From: Deltaproteobacteria bacterium
GTDB lineage: Bacteria > Myxococcota_A > UBA9042 > DTJE01
DNA length: 64,000 nucleotides
Direction of reading: 5' to 3'
Assembly: GCA_029547805.1 (NCBI GenBank)
Contig: JAKPOP010000001.1
Coordinates: 124,001 to 188,000, forward strand
The notes under the pieces are model-generated. The model was not told the origin of the DNA, searched no databases, and was given only the letters and a program-made list of their open reading frames with translations. Below are positions 16,753 through 24,483 of this stretch, in pieces. Position 1 is the stretch's first letter. The number at the start of each line of letters is the position of its first letter. A program made the translations under genes and the position numbers.

Positions 16753-17667
16753 ATGGAACCCGCGACCCTTCACCACGAACCCCGGTATCACGCCCTGCAC
16801 CGGGACGGCCGCCTGGCCGCCCTGGCCCGTCGGCTGGAGGCTGCCCTGGCGGAGTGCCGCCTCTGTCCCCGGAGGTGTGGCGTGGATCGGCGGGCCGGGG
16901 GCCGGGGGCGCTGCAGCGAGGGGGCCGAGCCTCGGATCGCGGCCGCCTATCCACATTTCGGCGAGGAGCCCTGCCTGGTGGGGCGCGGTGGATCGGGGAC
17001 GGTCTTCTTCACCGGCTGCGGACTGGGGTGCCGGTTCTGCCAGAACGACGCGATTCGACGGGGAGACGAGGGGATCCCCCGGGAACCGGCGGCCCTCGCG
17101 GACGTCTTCCTGGCGCTCCAGGAGGCCGGCTGCGAGAACCTGAACCTGGTCACCCCGACCCACCACCTGCCGGGATGGGTGCGGGCCCTGGACCTGTCCG
17201 CCGCCCGGGGATTGCGGCTCCCGGTTGCCTACAACACCGGTGGGTACGAGGAGGAGTGGGTCGTCGATGCCCTCGAAGGGGTCGTCGATGTCTGGCTACC
17301 GGACTTCAAGACCCGGGACCCCGAACGGGCCCGGCGCTGGATGGACGCCCCGGACTATCCCCAGGTGGCGGAGGGAGCCATCCGCCGGATGGTCCTCCAG
17401 AGCGGCGTGCTCCGGGTGGACTCGGACGGCGTGGCCAGGCGGGGCGTGCTGGTGCGGCATCTGGTGATGCCAGGGGCCGCCGAGGACACCCTGGCCTGCC
17501 TGCGGGCCATCGCCTCGATGGCACCGGGGATGGCGGTGTCGCTGATGGACCAGTACCGGCCCGTCGTGGGGGACCCGGGGGATCCGGACCTGCTCCGGAG
17601 GCCAGGTCGCCAGGAGTGGGAGGCGGCTCTTCGGGAGGCCCGTCGTCTGGGACTGCGAGGTTGCTGA
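16753..17667 (+). CDS. Radical SAM protein, PflA-like
   Basis: This 304-residue protein carries the radical-SAM cluster motif CGLGCRFC near residue 95, preceded by CRLCPRRCGVDR and GRCSEG, an N-terminal Cys set typical of the putative pyruvate-formate-lyase-activating-enzyme branch (PflA/AmmeMemoRadiSam-like). ENLNLVTPTHHLP and YNTGGYEEE are conserved in that branch. The true substrate is not known, and most members activate no formate lyase. The ATG lies 8 bases after the stop of the zinc-ribbon gene, so the two are probably co-transcribed. Confidence 0.85.
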   Translation: MEPATLHHEPRYHALHRDGRLAALARRLEAALAECRLCPRRCGVDRRAGGRGRCSEGAEPRIAAAYPHFGEEPCLVGRGGSGTVFFTGCGLGCRFCQNDAIRRGDEGIPREPAALADVFLALQEAGCENLNLVTPTHHLPGWVRALDLSAARGLRLPVAYNTGGYEEEWVVDALEGVVDVWLPDFKTRDPERARRWMDAPDYPQVAEGAIRRMVLQSGVLRVDSDGVARRGVLVRHLVMPGAAEDTLACLRAIASMAPGMAVSLMDQYRPVVGDPGDPDLLRRPGRQEWEAALREARRLGLRGC

Positions 17668-17710
17668 AGTCTGGTAGGATCCCGATCGGGCATCGCTTCC
17701 GGGGGGCGTC

Positions 17711-18550
17711 ATGGTCTGTCCAGCCTGCGGTCATGAGCAGCCCGAGGGATTCGAGTGCATTCGCTGCGGGATCGTCTTCGCGAAGTGGGAGGAGCACCGC
17801 CGGCGGACCGCTGGGATGCCCAGGAATCGAGGATGGAGCCGTCCCCTGGGACGGACCGCTCGCTGGAGCCGGGCACTGGTGGCCCTGCTGGTCCTGGGGC
17901 TGGGCGTGCTCATGTACCTGGATGGGGTCGCGCTGAAGTCCTTCGGACCCTTCGTGGCCCTGGTGTTCTTCGTGGGCACTGCGGCCTACCTGCTGGTGAC
18001 CTTCCGGGAGCGGCTCTCCTTCGGGCGCATGGCCATCGAGACCGGAGTGCTCGCGCTGGCGGCCCTGGTCCTCTACGGGACGCTTCCCGAGGTCTTCTCC
18101 CTGCAGAAGCCCCTGTATCCCGAGGCGATCCGGGAGTTGCCCCCCGATGCGGCCCGGGAGTTCCTGGGCAAGGCCCTGGCCTACCGGGACGCGGCTCGGC
18201 GCTTCCTGGAGACCGAGGAGGTGGCCGATGCCCGGCAGGCGGCGGAGTTGCGCCTGGCCCTGGACCCTGCCGCGGATCTGGACCCGGCCTTCCGGGCGAT
18301 GCCTTCGGGGGACCAGGCGCTGATGCGCGGGGCCTGGATGCGCCTTCGAGCCCTCCATCCGCTCATCGAACAGGTGGGAGCCCGGATGGGCCCAGGCAGT
18401 CTCGACGGGCCGGCCCGCCTGCTCCCGGGAGCGGTGCTGAGCGAGGTGTCGGGGCAACTGGACCGGGCCACCGAGGAACTGGCCGTGGCCGAGGCGGAGA
18501 TCGCCCGGCGGGAACAGGTCTTTCGGGAGGCCGGGGCGGTGGATCGCTAG
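17711..18550 (+). CDS. Zinc-ribbon membrane protein of unknown function
   Basis: This 279-residue protein begins with a C4 zinc ribbon (CPACGHEQPEGFECIRCGIVF, residues 3-23), a module often found before membrane anchors in Deltaproteobacteria. Three hydrophobic segments follow at about 55-75, 78-97 and 105-125. The C-terminal half (about 135-279) is soluble, helical and rich in Ala, Glu and Arg, with a coiled-coil-like end. I recognise no function. It converges on the FG-GAP lipoprotein gene with a 4-base overlap. Confidence 0.7.
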   Translation: MVCPACGHEQPEGFECIRCGIVFAKWEEHRRRTAGMPRNRGWSRPLGRTARWSRALVALLVLGLGVLMYLDGVALKSFGPFVALVFFVGTAAYLLVTFRERLSFGRMAIETGVLALAALVLYGTLPEVFSLQKPLYPEAIRELPPDAAREFLGKALAYRDAARRFLETEEVADARQAAELRLALDPAADLDPAFRAMPSGDQALMRGAWMRLRALHPLIEQVGARMGPGSLDGPARLLPGAVLSEVSGQLDRATEELAVAEAEIARREQVFREAGAVDR

Positions 18551-21500
18551 CGACAGGTCAGCAGGTTTCGCAGGAAGGTGAGGGTCCGGCCCTCCCGGTC
18601 CAGCGTCACGACGTCGGGACAGCCGTTGTCATCCAGGTCCGTCACGACCATCTGGATGGGACCGGCGCCCACCGGGAACACGAAGGGGTCCGAGAAGGCC
18701 CGGGACCCCAGGTTCACGTGGACGCTCACGGTTCGGTCGCCGCCATCGAGCACCACGATGTCCTGGAAGCCGTCGTGGTTCATGTCGGCCAGGGCCAGGT
18801 CCACCGGGCCCGAACCCTGGTGGTGCAGGGGGACGGGCGGTTCGTAGGACAGCAGTTCGGGGCTCAGGCTCAGGTCCTTGAGGACCGTGTTGGTGTTGTA
18901 GAGGACCAGGACCTCCCGGTCCAGCATCACGACGATGTCCGGGAAGACCTGCACCGCCTCGTTGTCAGGCACCGATCCGTCGGTCGGGTGTCGGAGGTAT
19001 CCCGCCACCAGGGCCTTGGGATTGGAACCCACGGCAAAGGACTTCTGGCGCTCCGGGCTCGTGGCGAAGTAGAACCCGCCGCCCTGGGCCGGGAAGACGG
19101 TGAAATCCCCCGTGCCGCCGTTCACGGTGATCAGATCCGTGTAGTAGGGTTGCGACTTCACCGCATAGGAAAGGGGCCGTCGCAGGGGGAAGGCCACCAG
19201 TCGCTGGGGGTTTCTCCCGGCGCCCACCACGGGTCCGACGACCTGGATGCCCTGGAGGTTCTTTCGCAGGTACTCGCCGGTGCCGATGTGATGGAAGTAG
19301 GGCTGGACCCGCGTGACCTTCTCCGGCGGGGTCCCCTCCCAGAAGGACGTGACGAAGGCCAGGTCCAGCAGGGAGGCCCCGGTGGACGATGGGGACCAGT
19401 CCAGATCGCCCACGGCCACCAGGCTCGGGGAGTCCCCGAGGTCGAAACTCTTCTGGGTCGCTGCGACCGCGGTGTGGCTCTGGGCATCGGCCTGGAGGAA
19501 GAAGACCTCGCCGGTCGCAGGGCGTTCGCCTCCGGCCCCGCCCGCCCGGGAGGTGGGGATCACCAGGTCGGTCAGGGAGGTGTTGTCCGAGGTGGAGTCC
19601 AACTGGGCCGCCACCATGCCCGTAACACCGGTCACCGAGGTCAGCAGGGTCGGAAGGGCCGTGGCGACGGGCAGTCGGAGGGCCGCGTCGGCGGCGAAGA
19701 TGGCCACCTGGGGGAGTCCCGCGGGGTTCGGCCCGACCATCGCCAGGTCCTTGAGGTTCTGGTTCGGCGCCGCCAGGGCCTTCGTGAACCGACCGGCCTG
19801 GAACCCGATGACGTCCGTCATCGGGTTCAGCAGCATCTCGGCGCCGGACAGGCGCTTCCTGGCAGGGTCCATCGTGAGCAGGTAGACCCCGGTTCCCGAC
19901 TGGTCCAGCAGCACCGCGTCCAGCACCCCGTCCTCGGAGAAGTCCAGCAGGGCCAGGTCCTGGACCGGGCCCGCCAGCACCTGCTGCAGCGTCGTCGAGG
20001 GTCCGTCCGCGGAGCCTTTCAGGACGTGGAGCATCCGGCTCGTGGAGCACAGGGCGACCACCTCGGGGACGCCGTCTCCCGTCAGGTCCCCGATGGCGAA
20101 CCGTTCGGGCTTGACCCCCGTCTGCCAGGCGCTGGCGACGTTCAGGGTCGGCTGGCCTCCTCCCTGGGAGAGGACCTTCACGAGATAGATCCGGTCGGTA
20201 CCCGTATCCCCCAGGACCAGGGACTCGGGGCGGCCGGGATTGCCCTTGAAGGCGGCCGGGGTCGCTCCCTGGATCTGCTGGAGGGGCTTGTTCGCATACT
20301 GGAGGGAGTAGTTCGTGCCTGCCAGGACGCTGCCGTCCGCCGCGACGGGAAACACCGTGACGACCGGTGAGGACGACCGTCCCGTCCAGATCACGTTGCG
20401 ATTGCTTCCCGCCAGGTACTGGCCGATGGCCACCATCGTCGGCTGGATCGCCCCGGCGTAGGTCTGCACCGGGGACCAGCCCGAGGCCTCTTCCGGGTTT
20501 GACAGGATCAGACCCAGGTTCTCGGTCGGGACGTTGAGGACCATCACCAGGTCCTTCACCCCGTCGTCGTTCAGGTCCCCGATGGCCAGGGCCGTGACGT
20601 CCCCGGGGACCGGGAAGGAGAGGGGCTTCGCAAAGGAGTCGTTGCCCTGCTGCAAAAAGACCTGGACTGCCGCAGACTGGTCCCCGGAGGCCTTGCAGTA
20701 GGCCACCAGGTCCTCCAGGCCGTCTCCGTCCAGGTCGGCGGTCCCTGCCGATCCGCAGGGCGTCTGGATCAGGCTGGCGTGAGGGACGACCTCGGTCGTG
20801 TTCGGGTCGACCCGGAAGAGGGCCACACCGCTGTTCCCGGCCAGCACGAAGGCCCATCGCCCCTCCTCCGGGTTCCCGAGGCGGATCGAGGCGATCTGGG
20901 TCCCGGAGGTCCCCTCGGGGAACGGGCGGGAACGGCCGCTCTGGAATGACGGCTTCTGGACGAAGTGGAACCGGCGCTCCAGTCGGGTCAGGTGGTCCGG
21001 GACCCCGTCCCAGGCCTCGACGGTCAGGGTCTTGTCGCCAGCCTCCCATCCGTCGGTGGTCACCGGGAGTTCCCCCGTGTCCAGCCTTGTCCGGACCTGG
21101 GGCGAGGAGCCCGGCCACTCGTAGAGAAAATCCTCCAGGGCGACCCGGACCCGCGTGATTCCCGAGCCCTTGTCCTCCACCAGGACCCGGATCTTCAGTT
21201 CGCCCAGGAAGTCGCCATCGTCTTCTGGGGTGGGGGGCAGCAGGTCCACCTTGGGGCCCTGGTTGTCGATGGTCACGGAGAGGGTCGCGGTCGCGGTGCG
21301 TCCATCGTCGGTGGTCGCGGTGGCCCGGATCTTCCGCTTCTGGCCGTCGGCCACGTTGCGGGTGTCCACCGGGACCACGAAGGCACCTGGCTTCGGAAGA
21401 TCCTGTTGGATCGGGACGAAGGTCGCCACTCCGGGGAAGTCCACGACCACGGAGATCGGGAGCGGGGTGTCGTCCCGGACTCGAATGCCGACCTCGACGA

Positions 21501-21681
21501 CCCCCGTCAGGACCGGGTCCACGCCACCCTGGGTGGGCGTCGTGAACTCGATCTGGAGGCCCTCCAGCACCTCCGTCGGCTCCGAGACGTCGTCCTCGAA
21601 TCCGAAGTCGGGCCGACCGGGCCCGGACCCGCCGCAGGCGACCAGCGCCAGGGGCACCAGCAACCATCGCAAGGACGGCAT
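18547..21681 (-). CDS. FG-GAP/VCBS-repeat lipoprotein
   Basis: This 1044-residue protein starts MPSLRWLLVPLALVACGG, with the lipobox LVAC at about Cys15. The rest carries FG-GAP-type calcium-binding loops: LDGDGLEDLVAYC, DLNDDGVKDLVMV, DLTGDGVPEVVALC, DFSEDGVLDAVLL, DMNHDGFQDIVVL and DLDDNGCPDVVTL. These suggest an integrin-like beta-propeller on the cell surface. The N-terminal 250 residues look like Ig-like or cadherin-like sandwich domains. The ATG at 21681 has a GGGAGG site; the ATG at 21714 would sit in the -10 box of the predicted promoter and was rejected. Ligand and role are unknown. Confidence 0.85.
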   Translation of the reverse strand: MPSLRWLLVPLALVACGGSGPGRPDFGFEDDVSEPTEVLEGLQIEFTTPTQGGVDPVLTGVVEVGIRVRDDTPLPISVVVDFPGVATFVPIQQDLPKPGAFVVPVDTRNVADGQKRKIRATATTDDGRTATATLSVTIDNQGPKVDLLPPTPEDDGDFLGELKIRVLVEDKGSGITRVRVALEDFLYEWPGSSPQVRTRLDTGELPVTTDGWEAGDKTLTVEAWDGVPDHLTRLERRFHFVQKPSFQSGRSRPFPEGTSGTQIASIRLGNPEEGRWAFVLAGNSGVALFRVDPNTTEVVPHASLIQTPCGSAGTADLDGDGLEDLVAYCKASGDQSAAVQVFLQQGNDSFAKPLSFPVPGDVTALAIGDLNDDGVKDLVMVLNVPTENLGLILSNPEEASGWSPVQTYAGAIQPTMVAIGQYLAGSNRNVIWTGRSSSPVVTVFPVAADGSVLAGTNYSLQYANKPLQQIQGATPAAFKGNPGRPESLVLGDTGTDRIYLVKVLSQGGGQPTLNVASAWQTGVKPERFAIGDLTGDGVPEVVALCSTSRMLHVLKGSADGPSTTLQQVLAGPVQDLALLDFSEDGVLDAVLLDQSGTGVYLLTMDPARKRLSGAEMLLNPMTDVIGFQAGRFTKALAAPNQNLKDLAMVGPNPAGLPQVAIFAADAALRLPVATALPTLLTSVTGVTGMVAAQLDSTSDNTSLTDLVIPTSRAGGAGGERPATGEVFFLQADAQSHTAVAATQKSFDLGDSPSLVAVGDLDWSPSSTGASLLDLAFVTSFWEGTPPEKVTRVQPYFHHIGTGEYLRKNLQGIQVVGPVVGAGRNPQRLVAFPLRRPLSYAVKSQPYYTDLITVNGGTGDFTVFPAQGGGFYFATSPERQKSFAVGSNPKALVAGYLRHPTDGSVPDNEAVQVFPDIVVMLDREVLVLYNTNTVLKDLSLSPELLSYEPPVPLHHQGSGPVDLALADMNHDGFQDIVVLDGGDRTVSVHVNLGSRAFSDPFVFPVGAGPIQMVVTDLDDNGCPDVVTLDREGRTLTFLRNLLTCR

Positions 21682-21712
21682 TTCCAGAAGCCTCCCGTTC
21701 CCACGCGCTTCC

Positions 21713-21741
21713 ATTGTCCGGGAGCGGCCGTTGCGGGTCAA
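21713..21741 (-). promoter_or_regulatory. promoter for FG-GAP lipoprotein
   Basis: Reading the minus strand, TTGACC (21741-21736), 17 bases, GACAAT (21718-21713). The -35 overlaps the stop codon of the last EutN gene, which suggests the lipoprotein is transcribed independently of the EutN operon. Confidence 0.65.
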
Positions 21742-22034
21742 GAAAACCGTCCGCCCGGGGACGAGGTTCCGTCCAGGATCTGCACGATGGCCGCGTCGGC
21801 CAGCACGTCCCGGGATCGGGCCTCCAGGGCGTTCCGGGCCCCACTTCCAAAGGCGACGACCACCGGGTCTCCCGGTCCCGCGTCGAGGGCATCGGCGGCC
21901 ACGACGACCCGGCCGGTGAAGGCCTCGCCCTGGTCCGTCGCCCGGACCTCGGCCACCAGCAGCCATTTTCGGCCGGCCATCCGGGGATGCCTCCGGGTGG
22001 CCCAGACCTCCCCGATCACCCGCCCTCGGGTCAT
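21738..22034 (-). CDS. EutN/CcmL-type microcompartment vertex protein 3 (BMC-P)
   Basis: This 98-residue protein is the third of three tandem BMC-P paralogues. It opens TRGRVIGEVWATRRHPRMAGRKWLLV, the typical EutN/CcmL beta-strand start, and has VVAADALDAGPGDPVVVAFGSGARNAL, the pocket-side GSxAR motif. BMC-P proteins form pentamers that close icosahedral shell vertices. Its start overlaps the previous stop by 4 bases (TCAT on the plus strand), so it is translationally coupled. It is the shortest of the three. No BMC-H or BMC-T gene is in the window. Confidence 0.88.
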   Translation of the reverse strand: MTRGRVIGEVWATRRHPRMAGRKWLLVAEVRATDQGEAFTGRVVVAADALDAGPGDPVVVAFGSGARNALEARSRDVLADAAIVQILDGTSSPGGRFS

Positions 22035-22372
22035 GGGACCTCCTCGAGGCCTTCGGGCCTCCGGTCCTCGGGGAACCGGAAGAAGGGGCTGGCCGAGGCG
22101 GCCCGGGACAGGGAGACCCGATCGACGATGGCCGCCACCGAGGCCTCCACCGGGTGACGCGTGTCGCCCAGGGCCTGTCGGGCCGGGAGCCCCATGCAGA
22201 CCACCACGTCCTGGCCCACCTCGGCCCCCACGGGGTCCACGGCCACCAGATGGTCCGTCGGGTGGTCCGGGCCGTACCAGCACAGGGGGCGGACGATCAG
22301 CAGCTTCTGCCGCTCCAGGCGCCGGTGCTTCCGGGTGGCCCAGACCTGTCCGACCACTCGGCCCAGGATCAT
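22031..22372 (-). CDS. EutN/CcmL-type microcompartment vertex protein 2 (BMC-P)
   Basis: This 113-residue protein is the closest of the three to canonical CcmL/EutN: MILGRVVGQVWATRKHRRLERQKLLIVRPL, then LVAVDPVGAEVGQDVVVCMGLPARQALGD and VEASVAAIVD. A 25-residue tail after the core (SLSRAASASPFFRFPEDRR) is not part of the usual pentamer fold and could bind a partner. It overlaps its neighbours by 4 bases on both sides. A shell-pentamer role follows from the family, but without hexamer genes nearby the assembly is unclear. Confidence 0.92.
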   Translation of the reverse strand: MILGRVVGQVWATRKHRRLERQKLLIVRPLCWYGPDHPTDHLVAVDPVGAEVGQDVVVCMGLPARQALGDTRHPVEASVAAIVDRVSLSRAASASPFFRFPEDRRPEGLEEVP

Positions 22373-22701
22373 CTTGCGCCTCCCGTTCCCGAGGGGTCCA
22401 GGAAGGCCTCGTCGACGATGGCCACCACGACGTTCTTGGTCGGGACCTCGGGTCCCAGGGTCAGGTCCCGGACGCGGCTTCCGACGGCCACCAGCACGAG
22501 TTGTCCCGCATCGGACCCCAGGGCATCGACGGCCAGCAGCGTCGCCGGCTGGAGGTGATCGTCCCGGCAGTCGGCGCCGATCGCCTCCCCCTGGGTGGCG
22601 TGGCCCAGGCCCAGGCGCCGGACCTCCAGGACCCGACGGCCCCCGAGGGCAGGCGACTGCCGGGCGCCCCAGACCGGTCCGATCACCCGGGCCAGGATCA
22701 T
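22369..22701 (-). CDS. EutN/CcmL-type microcompartment vertex protein 1 (BMC-P)
   Basis: This 110-residue protein starts MILARVIGPVWGARQSPALGGRRVLEV and continues LLAVDALGSDAGQLVLVAVGSRVRDLTLG, then VVVAIVDEAFLD. It is the first of the three EutN paralogues in the operon. The three differ mainly in the loop after the first strand pair (residues 30-50), which faces the pentamer pore or edge, so they may form hetero-oligomers or have distinct partners. It overlaps the DUF2505 gene by 4 bases. Confidence 0.9.
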   Translation of the reverse strand: MILARVIGPVWGARQSPALGGRRVLEVRRLGLGHATQGEAIGADCRDDHLQPATLLAVDALGSDAGQLVLVAVGSRVRDLTLGPEVPTKNVVVAIVDEAFLDPSGTGGAR

Positions 22702-23216
22702 CGTTGCCCCCGGGCGAGATCGGCCAGATGACCCGAGAGGGCCCGGGCCTCCTCGTCCACGATCTCCTTGGCGTAGGCGAAGATGAGCCGCTCGGCCAGC
22801 GATCCCAGCAGGAAGACCTCGACCCGGAGTTCCCCGGACAGGATGCGTCGGGTCCGGCCCGGCCCCAGGGGCACGAACTCGATCGTGCCCTTGTTCTTCA
22901 GCAGGTCCGCGACCCGGGACGTCGAGGGCACGTTGACGTAATGCGCCGCGCCGGTGTCCAGGCGGACCTCCGACTCTTCGACCCACTCCATCCAGCGGGG
23001 TTCGACCTTCTTGGGACCCACGGAGGCGATCTTGGGGACGGGCAGGTAGCGAACCCGGCGCCGGACCACCCCGTTCTTCTCCTCCCAGGAGAGGGTCTCG
23101 GCTTCGAGGATCGTGGTCATCCGGGGCTTCAGGGTCTCGATGATCCCGTTGCGGAACATCTCCCGGAGCAGGGTCGGCTGGTCGCACGGGAACTCGTGCT
23201 CGAGGCGGTACTTCAT
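22698..23216 (-). CDS. DUF2505 / START-like domain protein
   Basis: This 172-residue protein resembles DUF2505, a relative of the polyketide-cyclase/START lipid-binding fold. It begins KYRLEHEFPCDQPTLLREMF, has a central RYLPVPKIASVGPKKVEPRWMEWVEESEVRLDTG, and ends in the long helix expected of the fold (ERLIFAYAKEIVDEEARAL). It heads the EutN operon, so it may bind a hydrophobic ligand for that system. This is inference. The ATG at 23216 is preferred: everything upstream lies within the leader and promoter. Confidence 0.75.
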   Translation of the reverse strand: MKYRLEHEFPCDQPTLLREMFRNGIIETLKPRMTTILEAETLSWEEKNGVVRRRVRYLPVPKIASVGPKKVEPRWMEWVEESEVRLDTGAAHYVNVPSTSRVADLLKNKGTIEFVPLGPGRTRRILSGELRVEVFLLGSLAERLIFAYAKEIVDEEARALSGHLADLARGQR

Positions 23217-23269
23217 GAAGGATCCCCCTTGCCAGGCTGCCGGCAGGCGGTTGCCCCGACGGCGGGGTG

Positions 23270-23299
23270 ATGATACCGTCGGCGGCGTTGTCGTGGCAA
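23270..23299 (-). promoter_or_regulatory. promoter for the DUF2505-EutN operon
   Basis: Minus strand: TTGCCA (23299-23294), 18 bases, TATCAT (23275-23270). The predicted start near 23263 leaves about 46 bases of leader before the DUF2505 ATG. Confidence 0.6.
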
Positions 23300-23328
23300 C
23301 GGTTTCCCGTGGGGTCGGAGGGTCCTGG

Positions 23329-24483
23329 ATGACGATGCGCCTGCAACGGTACCTGGCCGATGCCCTGGGGATGTCCCGGCGGCGGGCAGAAGAACTCGTC
23401 GCCCAGGGACGGGTGACGGTGAACGGTGTCCCGGCGGACCTCGGCCGCCAGGTGGACCCGGCGGTGGATCGGGTCCAGGTGGACGGGGAGCGTGTGAAGC
23501 GGCGCGAAGACCGCATCTATCTGGTGCTGCACAAGCCTCGGGAGACGATCTGTTCCGAGCGGGACCCCGAGGGGCGCCGGAGCGTCTTCGACCTGCTTCC
23601 TGCACTGCCCGTCCGGGTCCATGCCATCGGGAGGCTCGACTTTCTGAGCGAGGGGCTGCTGCTGTTCACCAATGACGGGCTGCTGACCCGGGAACTGACC
23701 CGGCGTTCCCGGGGGGTGGAGCGGGTCTACGAGGTGAAGGTGCAGGGAGGGATCCCCCAGTGGGCCCTGGAGCGCCTGGTCCGGGGGGTTCGCCTGGACG
23801 ACGGGATGGCTCGGGCCCGGGAGGCAATCCCCCTGGTCCGTCCCCGGGTCCGGAGCAACATCTGGGTCCGGATCGTGCTGGACGAGGGACGCTACCGGGA
23901 GGTCCGGCGGATGTTCCAGGCGATGGGGTTCAACGTCCTGAAACTGAAGCGGGTCCAGTTCGGGCCGATTCGCCTCGGGTCCCTGCCTCCAGGGGCCTTC
24001 CGATACCTCCGGGAGGCCGAGGTGGAGACCCTGGTCCGGGTCGTCGAGGACCCGGGGGCCATCGTCGAGGCCCGGGCCCCCGGAAGACGGGGAACGGCCC
24101 GGACGGCGGGCAGTCCCGGGACTCCGACGACCCTGCGGAAAGGACCGGGAACCGCCCGCGATCCCCGGACGGCCCCGGCGGCCCGGGAGTCCGGGAGGGG
24201 AGCGTCCCGGGGCCACCGGCAGGTCCCGGCAGGTCCCGGCAAGGGATCGATTGATGCTCCCGGAAAGGCCTTCGAGGCCCTGGTGGAACGGGCGGTTCGC
24301 CAGGCCGCCGCGGGCAGGCGACCCCGATCCGCCTCCGGGTCCCCTGGACCGCGTCGTCCAGCCCGTGGGACCCCCAGGGGCCCCCGTCGTCCCGATTCCT
24401 CGGCCTCCCGTTCCCCGGCCCGCCGAGGCGGCCAGAAGCGAGGTCCCACCGGGCGTCCTCGGAACTTCCGTCAGAAGGTGTAG
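23329..24483 (+). CDS. RsuA/RluB-family pseudouridine synthase with long basic tail
   Basis: This 384-residue protein has an N-terminal S4 RNA-binding domain (RLQRYLADALGMSRRRAEELVAQGRVTVNGVPA), then the RsuA-type catalytic domain with GRLDFLSEGLLLFTNDG holding the nucleophile Asp, and LKRVQFGPIRLGSL. It isomerises a uridine in 16S or 23S rRNA; which one cannot be told. From about residue 240 a 145-residue tail of R, P, G, A and S follows, including a 10-bp tandem repeat (24211-24240). That tail looks disordered and RNA-binding. The 3' end overlaps the TamA-like gene. Confidence 0.88.
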   Translation: MTMRLQRYLADALGMSRRRAEELVAQGRVTVNGVPADLGRQVDPAVDRVQVDGERVKRREDRIYLVLHKPRETICSERDPEGRRSVFDLLPALPVRVHAIGRLDFLSEGLLLFTNDGLLTRELTRRSRGVERVYEVKVQGGIPQWALERLVRGVRLDDGMARAREAIPLVRPRVRSNIWVRIVLDEGRYREVRRMFQAMGFNVLKLKRVQFGPIRLGSLPPGAFRYLREAEVETLVRVVEDPGAIVEARAPGRRGTARTAGSPGTPTTLRKGPGTARDPRTAPAARESGRGASRGHRQVPAGPGKGSIDAPGKAFEALVERAVRQAAAGRRPRSASGSPGPRRPARGTPRGPRRPDSSASRSPARRGGQKRGPTGRPRNFRQKV

